DNA from: an uncultured Bacteroidales bacterium
GTDB taxonomy: Bacteria > Bacteroidota > Bacteroidia > Bacteroidales > UBA932
DNA length: 64,000 nucleotides
NCBI GenBank assembly: GCA_900319855.1
Contig: ONQC01000006.1
Span: 1-64,000 of the forward strand
Reading direction: 5' to 3'
Shown here: piece by piece, positions 17,034 through 24,993 of the stretch
Layout of the letters: the number at the start of each line of letters is the position of its first letter
How positions within the stretch are numbered: the first letter of the stretch is position 1
The notes under the pieces: model-generated
The model's database searches: none
What the model was told of the DNA's origin: nothing
What the model saw: only the letters and a program-made list of their open reading frames with translations
Position numbers and translations under genes: made by a program

Positions 17034-18196
17034 TGAATATGAAAACAATCCATTATATCATCGCGATGGCCGCCTGCGCGGCGGTCCTCGCGGGTTGCAA
17101 GAAGGAAGAGATCGTCGGCACCAACGACGGTGAAGGCTTCTTCCTGAACCGCACCACCCTCGCCCTGAACAAGGGTACGAGCGAAAAGCTGGTCGCAACC
17201 GTGACGCCGAAGGATGCCGCCCAGGTGACCTGGTCTTCCGAGAATCCGTCCGTCGCCTCCGTGGAGGACGGTCTCGTGACGGCCGTCGGCGCAGGCGAGA
17301 CCGTGATCCTGGCGAAATCCGGATCCAAGACCCTGGAATGCAAGGTCGCCGTTTCCTCTCTGGTCGTGACCGTGACCTTGGACAAGACCTCTGCCGAACT
17401 CTGGTACGGGGATGAGCTCCAGCTGACCGCAACGCCGGGCCCGGAGGACATCAACGTCCCGATGACCACGACCTGGTCTTCTTCCGACGAAGCCGTCGTG
17501 ACGGTTTCCCAGGAAGGACTGGTCAAGGCGGTCGGCGGCGGTGATGCGACGGTCGTGGTGGCCATCAACGGCGTGTCCGCGACCTGCGACATCCATGTCC
17601 GCCGCAACGCCGAAGGTGTGCAGATCACCCCGGCTTCCGCCGAGGTCAATGCCAACCACTCCTTCCAGTTTACTGCCGCCCTGCTTCCGGCCGATGTGAC
17701 CGAACCGCTTGATTTCGAGTGGTCCGTCGAAGACGAAAGCATCGCCACGATTGACCAGAACGGCCTGCTGCAGGCCCTGGCTCCGGGTGAGACCAAGGTC
17801 ATCGTCAAGGCCGGTGAATTCACGGCTGAGGCGACCCTGACGGTCAAGCGTGAGATCAAGACCATCTCCATCAATCCGAACATGGACACGACCGTCGAAG
17901 ATGTGACCATCTCCTTCGGTCCGGGCTGCTACTATTACAGCGGCTATTACGGAATGGAGATCCCGGGCGGCCGCACCTTCACGGTCAGCGTGCCCGCCGG
18001 ATACCGGATCCTGGAGATCAAGTTCTCCCCGTCCTATAACGGCAGCCGCGGCGACTTCACGCCGTCTACCGGCACATACGCCCGCACCGGCGGCAACCAC
18101 TCCTGGACGCCGACGGAGCCTACGGAGAGCGTGACCTTCACCAATGGTAACTCTTTCGAATTCGATATCCTAACCTGGACGGTTACCTACGAATAG
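17033..18196 (+). CDS. Big_2 (bacterial Ig-like) surface lipoprotein with aromatic C-terminal domain
   Basis: This 387-residue lipoprotein (AAVLAGCKKEE) is the last gene of the operon. Its ATG at 17033 overlaps the BACON gene stop (TAATG); an in-frame ATG at 17039 is the alternative. Three Big_2 domains follow one another at about 35-110, 115-190 and 195-270, each with the pattern AQVTWSSENPSVASVEDG then LVTAVGAGETVI. The final 115 residues form a distinct aromatic-rich domain (GCYYYSGYYGMEI, SVPAGYRILEIKFSPSYNG) that I do not recognise. Big_2 stalks often present a terminal binding domain away from the surface, so this tip domain may bind the target glycoprotein. Confidence 0.75.
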   Translation: MNMKTIHYIIAMAACAAVLAGCKKEEIVGTNDGEGFFLNRTTLALNKGTSEKLVATVTPKDAAQVTWSSENPSVASVEDGLVTAVGAGETVILAKSGSKTLECKVAVSSLVVTVTLDKTSAELWYGDELQLTATPGPEDINVPMTTTWSSSDEAVVTVSQEGLVKAVGGGDATVVVAINGVSATCDIHVRRNAEGVQITPASAEVNANHSFQFTAALLPADVTEPLDFEWSVEDESIATIDQNGLLQALAPGETKVIVKAGEFTAEATLTVKREIKTISINPNMDTTVEDVTISFGPGCYYYSGYYGMEIPGGRTFTVSVPAGYRILEIKFSPSYNGSRGDFTPSTGTYARTGGNHSWTPTEPTESVTFTNGNSFEFDILTWTVTYE

Positions 18197-18218
18197 TTTC
18201 GTTAAATACTGTATCGTC

Positions 18219-18257
18219 AGCCCCGGCTCCTTTTCGAAGGTGCCGGGGCTTTCTTTT
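18219..18257 (+). terminator. intrinsic terminator of the rightward N-glycan-type PUL operon
   Basis: The 9-bp stem AGCCCCGGC (18219-18227) and GCCGGGGCT (18242-18250) encloses a 14-nt loop and is followed by TTCTTTT, 22 bp after the Big_2 stop. The T-run reaches the stop codon of the convergent ATPase gene. Confidence 0.85.
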
Positions 18258-19386
18258 ACAGGCTTTCCAGGAAACGGGAAAGGAAGACGTTGTAGACGCG
18301 GTACGTCGTCCGGCTGCCATCCGGTTCGGCCAGCAGGAGTTCCTTGTCCACCAGGGCAGTTAGGTTGCGCAGGGCGGTGGCACCGGATGAGATGCCGTGT
18401 TTTTTCAGGAAGGCCGCTGCGGTGGGCGCGCTGACGTCCCCTTCCCGGGCGATGGCCCGGAGCATTTTCCACTGGGCGGGTGTGATCAGGCGCTGGATCT
18501 CCAGGAAGCGGTCACGTTCCGAGACCAGGATGGAAGAGGCGGCCCAGGCTACGTCTTCCTGCCGGATCACCTTGTGCCTGGCCTGCATGTACAAGGTATT
18601 GCAAAGCATTTGCGTATAGAAGGTATGACCGCGGGTCCATTCCAGGATGAAACGGATCTCTTCGTCCCGGATTTCCAGGGACCCCTTCGCGAACATCCGG
18701 CGTATGAAACCGGCATATGCTTCCGGATCCAGTTTTTTCAGGAAGAGGAAGGCCGTGCTTTCATAAAAAGGCCGCCTTGCATCGGTGAACATTTCCACCA
18801 TCAGGTGTTTCTTGCTGCCGCAGAAAATGAACCGGATGTTCCGCAGGGGCTGTATATAGGTCCGCAGCAGGGCTTCCATCGGCGTGTCGGGATACTCCCG
18901 GATCTGCTGGAACTCATCAATGGCCACGACCACCGGTTCTCCCAGGTTGTCCAGGTAACCCAGCAGGGATTTCAGCGTCCATCTTTTCTCGTCTTCCGAC
19001 CGGTATGTCAGGGATATCTGCGGCTGTCCGTTCAGCGGGTCGTAGCTGATCAGCGGCCGGATGCCGCCCAAGGTCCTCAGGAAGGTCTGGATGCGGCTTT
19101 TCTTCTCCAGCCGGGAAGCGACCGCTTCTGCCAGCAGATGGATGAAATCCTCCAGGTTCTGCGAGGAACTGATGTCGGCATAGATGGTCAGCCAATTCCG
19201 TCCGGAGGCCTGGATTTCATCGAATACCCTGTAAATCAGTCCGGTTTTTCCCAGCCTTCGGGGAGAAATCAGCGTAATGTTCCGGCCATTTTCAAGGCCG
19301 GAGAGGATTTCCTGCGTTTCGGATTCCCGGTCGCAGAAATACGCTTTGGAGCGATAAGGCTCCAGTATAAAGGGGTTCCGGGTCAT
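18256..19386 (-). CDS. AAA-type ATPase (archaeal-ATPase-like, ATPase_2 family)
   Basis: A 376-residue P-loop ATPase. The start RNPFILEPYRSKAYFCDRE is typical of this family, with Walker A variant SPRRLGKTG and Walker B VVVAIDEFQQI, then a sensor segment IRFIFCGSKKHLM. The C-terminal 90 residues resemble a winged-helix domain (ITPAQWKMLRAIAREGDVSA, LVDKELLLAEPDG). Proteins of this kind are widespread in Bacteroidota, often as single genes of unknown role. The start at 19386 is chosen because the alternative ATG at 19407 lies inside the predicted -7 element. It has no functional link to its neighbours and converges on the PUL terminator. Confidence 0.8.
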   Translation of the reverse strand: MTRNPFILEPYRSKAYFCDRESETQEILSGLENGRNITLISPRRLGKTGLIYRVFDEIQASGRNWLTIYADISSSQNLEDFIHLLAEAVASRLEKKSRIQTFLRTLGGIRPLISYDPLNGQPQISLTYRSEDEKRWTLKSLLGYLDNLGEPVVVAIDEFQQIREYPDTPMEALLRTYIQPLRNIRFIFCGSKKHLMVEMFTDARRPFYESTAFLFLKKLDPEAYAGFIRRMFAKGSLEIRDEEIRFILEWTRGHTFYTQMLCNTLYMQARHKVIRQEDVAWAASSILVSERDRFLEIQRLITPAQWKMLRAIAREGDVSAPTAAAFLKKHGISSGATALRNLTALVDKELLLAEPDGSRTTYRVYNVFLSRFLESL

Positions 19387-19404
19387 GCCAGATGGTGTTT
19401 CTGG

Positions 19405-19436
19405 CAAAAATAAAGAAATTATATTGAATTAACAAA
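19405..19436 (-). promoter_or_regulatory. promoter of the AAA ATPase gene with overlapping dyad
   Basis: The minus strand carries TTTG (19436-19433), a 20-nt spacer and TATTTTTG (19412-19405), a full Bacteroidota promoter. The -33 element lies inside the dyad ATTAACAA-A-TTGTTAAT (19428-19444), and the wider 11-bp inverted repeat GAATTAACAAA/TTTGTTAATTC (19426-19460) begins at the stop codon of the Lrp gene. The leader between promoter and ATG forms GCCAGA/TCTGGC (19387-19405). Confidence 0.7.
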
Positions 19437-19459
19437 TTGTTAATTGCATTTTGTTAATT

Positions 19460-19927
19460 CTACAGGTTCAGGCCCCAGGAGTGCTTGATTTCGTTCATCA
19501 CGAAGGAAGACTGGATCGAGCCGATGGAGTCGACCGTGCCCAGGACGTTGATGACGAATTCGTTGTAGTATTTCATGTCGGGGGCATGGATCTTCAGCAG
19601 GTAGTCGAATTCGCCGGAGATGTTGTAGCACTCGGTGACCTGGGGAATGTCCTTGATGACCCGTACGAAGTTCATGGCCACGTCCCGGCTCATCTGCTTG
19701 AGCTTGACGGAGCAGAAGACCTCGAAGCCGAGGTTGAGTTTTTCGGCGTCGAGGACGGCGACATATTTGAGGATGTAGCCGTCCCGTTCGAGGCGTTTGA
19801 GCCGTTCAAAGACCGGGGTGGTGGAGAGGTTGACGCGGGCGGCGAGCTGTTTGGTCGTCAGGCGGGCGTCTTCCTGCAGCAGGCGCAGGAGTTTGAGGTC
19901 GGTTTCGTCGAGGGTGGAGGGATTCAT
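19460..19927 (-). CDS. Lrp/AsnC family transcriptional regulator
   Basis: The 155 residues hold an N-terminal winged helix-turn-helix (about 5-65: LDETDLKLLRLLQEDARLTT, KQLAARVNLSTTPVFERLKR) and a C-terminal RAM/AsnC ligand-binding domain (about 70-150: YVAVLDAEKLNLGFEVFCSV, GEFDYLLKIHAPDM). Proteins of this family bind DNA as octamers and sense amino acids such as leucine or methionine. It is divergent from the metY-metX-thrA operon with a 190-bp shared region, so control of that operon, and of itself, is a reasonable inference. Confidence 0.93.
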   Translation of the reverse strand: MNPSTLDETDLKLLRLLQEDARLTTKQLAARVNLSTTPVFERLKRLERDGYILKYVAVLDAEKLNLGFEVFCSVKLKQMSRDVAMNFVRVIKDIPQVTECYNISGEFDYLLKIHAPDMKYYNEFVINVLGTVDSIGSIQSSFVMNEIKHSWGLNL

Positions 19928-19993
19928 GGAATAAAATTCTATGGAGTGCCGGTTGACGGCGGTTGATTATTCTATTATTTCTGTTATTTAATG

Positions 19994-20001
19994 CAAAAAT
20001 A
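19994..20001 (-). promoter_or_regulatory. putative -7 element (TATTTTTG) of the Lrp gene
   Basis: The minus strand matches TAnnTTTG about 67 nt before the Lrp ATG. No convincing -33 element lies at the standard distance. The surrounding 19960-20040 is markedly A+T-rich, as expected for an Lrp-bound divergent control region. Confidence 0.4.
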
Positions 20002-20029
20002 GTAAAGTTTTCCAAATTATTTAAACTTC

Positions 20030-20060
20030 TTGAAATTTCATTCTACTTGTCCTACCTTTG
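20030..20060 (+). promoter_or_regulatory. promoter of the metY-metX-thrA operon
   Basis: TTG (20030-20032), a 20-nt spacer and TACCTTTG (20053-20060) fit the Bacteroidota promoter. Transcription should start near 20067, which places the ATG at 20058 upstream of the transcript. The leader of about 50 nt is too short for a known SAM riboswitch. Confidence 0.75.
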
Positions 20061-20117
20061 CATCCGGTTTCCGTTCCAAAGAGTCCGGAAATGAGAACCA
20101 AGAAAACGAACCAACAA

Positions 20118-21407
20118 ATGGCACAGAATCTTCATATCGGCACGCTGTGCGTGCAGGCCGGTTACCAGCCCGGCAAAGGCGAGTCCCGCCAGATCCCCAT
20201 CATCCAGAGCACGACCTTCCGCTATGAGACCAGCGACCAGATGGGCCGGCTTTTCGACCTGGAAGACAGCGGTTATTTCTATACCCGCCTCCAGAACCCG
20301 ACCAACGATCATGTGGCCGCCCGGATCGCGGCCCTCGAAGGCGGCGTCGCGGCCATGCTGACCTCCTCCGGCCAGGCGGCCAACTTCTTCGCCTGCGTCA
20401 ACATCTGCGAGGCCGGCGGGCACATCATTGCCGCCGGAAACATCTACGGCGGTACTTTCAATCTGCTCGGCACTTCGCTCCGCAAGCTCGGCATCGACGT
20501 GACTTTCATCAATCCCGATGCCTCTGAGGAAGAAATCGCCACCGCCTTCCGCCCCGAGACCAAGCTCCTCTTTGGAGAGACCATCTCCAATCCCGGCGTG
20601 GAAGTCCTGGACATTGAGAAATTCGCCCGGATCGCCCATGCCCATGGCGTCCCGCTGATCATCGATAATACCTTCGCTACTCCGGTTCATTGCCGTCCCT
20701 TCGAATGGGGTGCCGACATCGTCACCCATTCCACGACCAAATACATGGACGGACACGGCGTGGCCGTCGGCGGCGCCATCGTCGACAGCGGAAATTTCGA
20801 CTGGGACGCCCATGCGGACAAGTTCCCCGGCCTGACCACGCCGGACCCGTCCTACCATGGCCTGACCTATACGAAAAGCTTCGGGAAACTCGCCTATATC
20901 ACCAAGGCGACCGCCCAGCTCATGCGGGATTACGGCTCCATCCAGAGCCCCCAGAATGCCTTCTATCTCGGCCTGGGACTCCAGACCCTGCACGTGCGGC
21001 TGGAACGCCACACGAAGAGCGCCCAAAAGGTCGCCGAATTCCTGCAGGCCCATCCGGCCGTCGCCTGGATCCACTATCCGGGCCTCCCGGGCGACAGCGA
21101 GCATGAAAAGGCTTGCAAATACCTCCCGGACGGTTCCTGCGGCGTCCTGGCCTTCGCCCTGAAAGGCGGCCGCGCCGTGGACAACAAATTCATGGACAGC
21201 CTGAAACTGGTCACCATCGAGACCCATGTCGCAGACTGCTATACCTGCATCCTGCATCCGGCCTCCCATACCCACCGCCAGCTCACGGACGAGCAGCTCC
21301 GCGCCGCCGGCATCGCCCCGGACCTGATGCGCCTGAGCGTCGGTCTCGAGGATCCCGAAGACATCATCGCCGATCTCGACCAGGCCATCAAGGAGGCCCT
21401 GGCATGA
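20118..21407 (+). CDS. metY: O-acetylhomoserine sulfhydrylase (aminocarboxypropyltransferase)
   Basis: This PLP enzyme makes homocysteine from O-acetylhomoserine and sulfide in the cytosol. The 429-residue length fits MetY. Visible family signatures are LCVQAGYQP, YTRLQNPTNDHVAARIAALE, SSGQAANFFA and IIDNTFATPV, with the PLP lysine in HSTTKYMDGHG (K208). The start at 20118 (MAQNLHIGTLC) aligns with the usual N-terminus; the in-frame ATG at 20091 is possible. It is first in a tight operon with metX, which supplies its substrate. Confidence 0.93.
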   Translation: MAQNLHIGTLCVQAGYQPGKGESRQIPIIQSTTFRYETSDQMGRLFDLEDSGYFYTRLQNPTNDHVAARIAALEGGVAAMLTSSGQAANFFACVNICEAGGHIIAAGNIYGGTFNLLGTSLRKLGIDVTFINPDASEEEIATAFRPETKLLFGETISNPGVEVLDIEKFARIAHAHGVPLIIDNTFATPVHCRPFEWGADIVTHSTTKYMDGHGVAVGGAIVDSGNFDWDAHADKFPGLTTPDPSYHGLTYTKSFGKLAYITKATAQLMRDYGSIQSPQNAFYLGLGLQTLHVRLERHTKSAQKVAEFLQAHPAVAWIHYPGLPGDSEHEKACKYLPDGSCGVLAFALKGGRAVDNKFMDSLKLVTIETHVADCYTCILHPASHTHRQLTDEQLRAAGIAPDLMRLSVGLEDPEDIIADLDQAIKEALA

Positions 21408-22426
21408 TCCGCCACAGCCTCATAACCGGTCCGTTCGACTTTGAAGCGGGCGGCCGCCTCGACAGCCTCGAGGTGGTCTACCATACTGCCGGCCCTCGGA
21501 ACGGGAAGGTCATCTGGATCTGCCATGCCCTGACGGCCAACAGTGACGTAGAGGATTGGTGGCCCCAACTGGTGGGCCCCGGCCGGCCGGTCGATACCGA
21601 CCGGTTTTTCGTCGTCTGCGTCGGCATGCTGGGCTCCGCTTACAGCGCGGCCGGTCCGGCTTCGACGGACCCCGCCACCGGCAAGCCGTATTATTTCGAT
21701 TTCCCGGCCGTTACGATCCGGGATATGGTCCATGCCTCGATCCTGGTTCGGAAGCATCTGGGAATCAAACAGGTTGATTTTATCATTGGCAGTTCCATCG
21801 GCGGTTTCCAGGCCGTGGAATGGGCCATCACCGAGCCGGAAGTCATCCGCCGGGCCCTTTTCATGGCGACTGCGCCCCGCATTTCCCCCTGGGCGACGGC
21901 CTTAAATGAGAGTCAGCGGATGGCCCTTGAAGCCGATCCCTCCTTCCGGGCCTGCTCGGATCTTTCCGGAGGTGCGGCTGGACTGAAATGCGCCCGCGCG
22001 CAGGCCCTGCTGTCCTACCGGAGCTATGAAGGCTACTGCCGCACCCAGCCGGAGACCGATCCCGATATGCTCTATGCCGACCGGGCCGGCTCCTACCAGC
22101 GCTACCAGGGCGAGAAACTCGTCCGGCGCGCCTTCGACGCCTATTCGTACTATTATCTGACCAAGGCCCTGGACAGCCACAATGTCGGCCGCGGCCGCGG
22201 CGGCGTGGCGGCAGCTCTGGGATGCATCCGCGCAGAAACCACCGTGGTCGGCATCACCACCGACGGCCTGTTCCCGGTATCGGAGGTCCGGGCCATGGCC
22301 CTGCACATTCCCGGCGCGGATTACCGGGAAATCACCTCCGATTTCGGCCATGACGGCTTCCTGCTGGAAAACGACCAGCTCACCGCCATCCTCCAACCCA
22401 TCCTCGACAACGTATGCAAGTATTGA
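21404..22426 (+). CDS. metX: homoserine O-acetyltransferase
   Basis: This alpha/beta hydrolase-fold enzyme acetylates homoserine with acetyl-CoA. The 340 residues show the MetX signatures ICHALTANSDVEDWW, the nucleophile elbow GSSIGG (Ser131), the Asp-containing TDGLFPVSE and the catalytic His in FGHDGFLLE. The start overlaps the metY stop by ATGA, and AAGGAGG (21390-21396) lies 7 nt upstream. It takes homoserine from ThrA and gives O-acetylhomoserine to MetY, so the three genes form a contiguous route from aspartate semialdehyde to homocysteine. Confidence 0.93.
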   Translation: MIRHSLITGPFDFEAGGRLDSLEVVYHTAGPRNGKVIWICHALTANSDVEDWWPQLVGPGRPVDTDRFFVVCVGMLGSAYSAAGPASTDPATGKPYYFDFPAVTIRDMVHASILVRKHLGIKQVDFIIGSSIGGFQAVEWAITEPEVIRRALFMATAPRISPWATALNESQRMALEADPSFRACSDLSGGAAGLKCARAQALLSYRSYEGYCRTQPETDPDMLYADRAGSYQRYQGEKLVRRAFDAYSYYYLTKALDSHNVGRGRGGVAAALGCIRAETTVVGITTDGLFPVSEVRAMALHIPGADYREITSDFGHDGFLLENDQLTAILQPILDNVCKY

Positions 22427-24798
22427 AATTCGGCGGCTCTTCCGTCGCTTCCGCTTCCGCCATCAGCCGGGTCACCGGCATCGTCTCCAAGGCCCTGGAA
22501 CAGGACCGGACCATCGTCGTCTGTTCCGCCATCAGCCGCTGTACCGACACCCTGATCGAAATCGGCCGCCGGGCGGCGGGCCGTGACGAAAGCTGCCTGA
22601 CCCTGCTGCAAGAACTGCAGGACCGGCACCATACCATCATCCGGGAATTGCTCCCGGCGGTCTTCCAGGAGAAGGTCACGGCGGTGGTCGACGGCTTGTT
22701 CGGGGAACTGCGCGACACCGTGCGCGGGGTTTTCCTGCTGGGCGAGCTCAGCCCGACCAGCCTGGATGCCATCGAGAGTTACGGGGAGTTGTTCTCGACG
22801 AAGATCATCTTCGCAAAGTTCTCCTCCCTGGGCATCAGCTGCAAGTGGCTGGATGCCAGGGAGATCATCCGTGTGGCCGACGGCCATGTCGACCAGGACG
22901 CCACGTACCGGAACGTGCGGGAGGCCGTGGACGGACATACCTCGCTGTTCATCGTGCCGGGCTTCATCGCTTCGGATGCGCAGGGCCGGGTCCGCACCCT
23001 CGGACGCGGCGGCTCGGACTACACCGCATCGCTGCTGGCTGTGGGCATCCGTGCCCGCCTGGTGGAGATCTGGACCGATGTCCCGGGCATCATGACCGCC
23101 AATCCCAAGGTTGTCCCGACCGCCCGGACCATCCGGAACATCTCCTACCGTTCCGCCCAGGAATTGTCCCATTTCGGGGCGAAAGTCATCTATCCGCCGA
23201 CCATCCAGCCCGTCGTGGAAGAAGGGATTCCGATCTATGTGCGGGATACCTTCGATCCGGAGGGCGGGAGTACCCTGGTGGAGAAATATCCGCCGCAAGG
23301 AACGGAGGATGTCCTGGGCATCTCCAATTCCGACAACATCGCCCTGATCTCGCTGGAAGGCAGCGGCATGGTCGGCATCCCGGGGTTCTCCTCCCGGCTG
23401 TTCGACGCCCTTTCCCGCGCCGGGATTAACATCATCCTGATCACCCAGGCCTCTTCGGTCCATACCATGTGCATCGCCATTTCCGCGGCGGATGCACCGC
23501 GCGCCAAACAGGCGGCGGATGAATGTTTTGCCTGGGAGATTTCCCAGGGCCGGCTGCGGCCGCTCAAGGTCGAGACTGGATTCTCCATCATCTGCCTGAT
23601 CGGCAACGACGTGCTGGGCCACAGCGGCGCCACCGGCCGAATGCTGGCCGCCCTGGGCCGCCGCAGCATCCCGGTCCGCGCCACGGCGCAGGGCTCCTCC
23701 GAGCGGAACATCTCCGTCATCGTGCCCTCCGACCGGGTCGAGGAAGCCATCCGGGCTGTCCACCGGGAGTTCTTTGACAAGGCCGCCCTGCAGAGTGTCA
23801 ACCTCTTCATCGCGGGTTTCGGCACCGTGGGGAAGGCCCTGGTCCAGATTGTCGCTAAGAACGCCCCGGCCATCGCCGCGCGCACCGGCAAGAACATCCG
23901 GATCTGCGGCCTGTCCAACAGCCGGCGCTATGTGATCGCGACAGAGGGTATCGATCCGTCCAAGGCCGCCGAGGCCCTGGCGGAAGGCGTCAGCGCGGCG
24001 GACAACGCCTATTTCGACGCCTTGCTGGACCTCAGCCTCGAAGGCTCCGTTTTCGTGGATTGTACGGCCAATCCCGACCTGGGCTTCCGCTATCCGGAAC
24101 TCTTCCGGGCCGGATACCCGGTCGTGGCCTGCAACAAGATCCCGTTCTCGAGTTCATACGAGCAGTATGAGGCCCTGAAGGCCCAGGCCCTGAAAGCCGG
24201 GGTGGGGTTGCGCTATGAGACCACGGCGGGCGCCGCCCTGCCGATCCTCGAGACGATCGACAAGGTGCTGAACTGCGGCGACCGGATCCAGAAGATCCAA
24301 GCCTGCGTCTCCGGAACGCTCGGCTACCTGTTCGACCGGTATGACGGCTCCGTTCCCTTCGCGGACATTGTGGAGGAAGCCCGGCAGAAGGGCTATACCG
24401 AGCCGGATCCGTCCATTGACCTGAGCGGCCGCGACGTGCTGCGCAAGCTGCTGATCCTGTCCCGCCAGACCGGCATTCCGCTGGAGGAGGCCGAGGTGGA
24501 CATGGAGCCGGTTCCCGAAGCGGACGAGGTTGTCCGCCGGCACGGGGAGGCTACGGCAAAAGGGTTGAAGCTCAGGTATATCGCCTCGCTGACCATTGCG
24601 GAAGACGGTTCCTATCACGCCGCCTGCCGGTTGGAAAGCGTGGGTCCTGACAGTCCGCTGTACTGGCTCCGCGGCACGGACAACGCCGCGGTCATCACCA
24701 CCGAGGATTATCCCTCGCCGCTCCTGATCCAAGGCGCCGGTGCGGGCGCCCGCCAGACTGCCGGCGGACTGCTCGGCGACATCCTCGCCTGCTCGTAA
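22414..24798 (+). CDS. thrA: bifunctional aspartate kinase/homoserine dehydrogenase I
   Basis: The first and third steps from aspartate to homoserine are fused in one 794-residue polypeptide. The N-terminal aspartokinase has VLKFGGSSVASASAI and LGRGGSDYTASLLAVG. Tandem ACT regulatory domains lie at about 300-455 (ISLEGSGMVGIPGFSSRLFD, MLAALGRRSIPVRATAQGSS), and the C-terminal homoserine dehydrogenase has the NAD(P) fold NLFIAGFGTVGKALVQIV and the signature PDPSIDLSGRDVLRKLLILS. The start overlaps metX by 13 bp. Being coupled to metX and metY rather than thrB and thrC, this copy seems dedicated to methionine supply. Confidence 0.96.
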   Translation: MQVLKFGGSSVASASAISRVTGIVSKALEQDRTIVVCSAISRCTDTLIEIGRRAAGRDESCLTLLQELQDRHHTIIRELLPAVFQEKVTAVVDGLFGELRDTVRGVFLLGELSPTSLDAIESYGELFSTKIIFAKFSSLGISCKWLDAREIIRVADGHVDQDATYRNVREAVDGHTSLFIVPGFIASDAQGRVRTLGRGGSDYTASLLAVGIRARLVEIWTDVPGIMTANPKVVPTARTIRNISYRSAQELSHFGAKVIYPPTIQPVVEEGIPIYVRDTFDPEGGSTLVEKYPPQGTEDVLGISNSDNIALISLEGSGMVGIPGFSSRLFDALSRAGINIILITQASSVHTMCIAISAADAPRAKQAADECFAWEISQGRLRPLKVETGFSIICLIGNDVLGHSGATGRMLAALGRRSIPVRATAQGSSERNISVIVPSDRVEEAIRAVHREFFDKAALQSVNLFIAGFGTVGKALVQIVAKNAPAIAARTGKNIRICGLSNSRRYVIATEGIDPSKAAEALAEGVSAADNAYFDALLDLSLEGSVFVDCTANPDLGFRYPELFRAGYPVVACNKIPFSSSYEQYEALKAQALKAGVGLRYETTAGAALPILETIDKVLNCGDRIQKIQACVSGTLGYLFDRYDGSVPFADIVEEARQKGYTEPDPSIDLSGRDVLRKLLILSRQTGIPLEEAEVDMEPVPEADEVVRRHGEATAKGLKLRYIASLTIAEDGSYHAACRLESVGPDSPLYWLRGTDNAAVITTEDYPSPLLIQGAGAGARQTAGGLLGDILACS

Positions 24799-24866
24799 CG
24801 GCATCTGGGCCGGATAAGACTTCTTATCCGTGTTTTGTAATATATTGAAAACCAGATAATTAAACA

Positions 24867-24899
24867 AAAAGGCCTTCGTCAAATCAACGAAGGCCTTTT
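24867..24899. terminator. bidirectional intrinsic terminator between thrA and the GH3 gene
   Basis: A perfect 13-bp stem AAAAGGCCTTCGT (24867-24879)/ACGAAGGCCTTTT (24887-24899) with a 7-nt loop gives a T-run in both directions. It serves the convergent thrA and GH3 operons. The rest of the 195-bp gap 24799-24993 shows no further feature. Confidence 0.9.
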
Positions 24900-24993
24900 G
24901 CGTATATTACTCGTATACAGCTATTTACATAACACGGGGCTGAGACCGTCCGGGTCCGGGTCCGCGGGTCTTTGAGAGGAACCGGGCCGCAGG

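Noticed and set aside
20058-20060. Earlier ATG for metY.
   Set aside because: It overlaps the -7 element and lies upstream of the predicted transcription start.
20061-20117. SAM riboswitch in the metY leader.
   Set aside because: The leader is only about 50 nt and shows no multi-helix structure.
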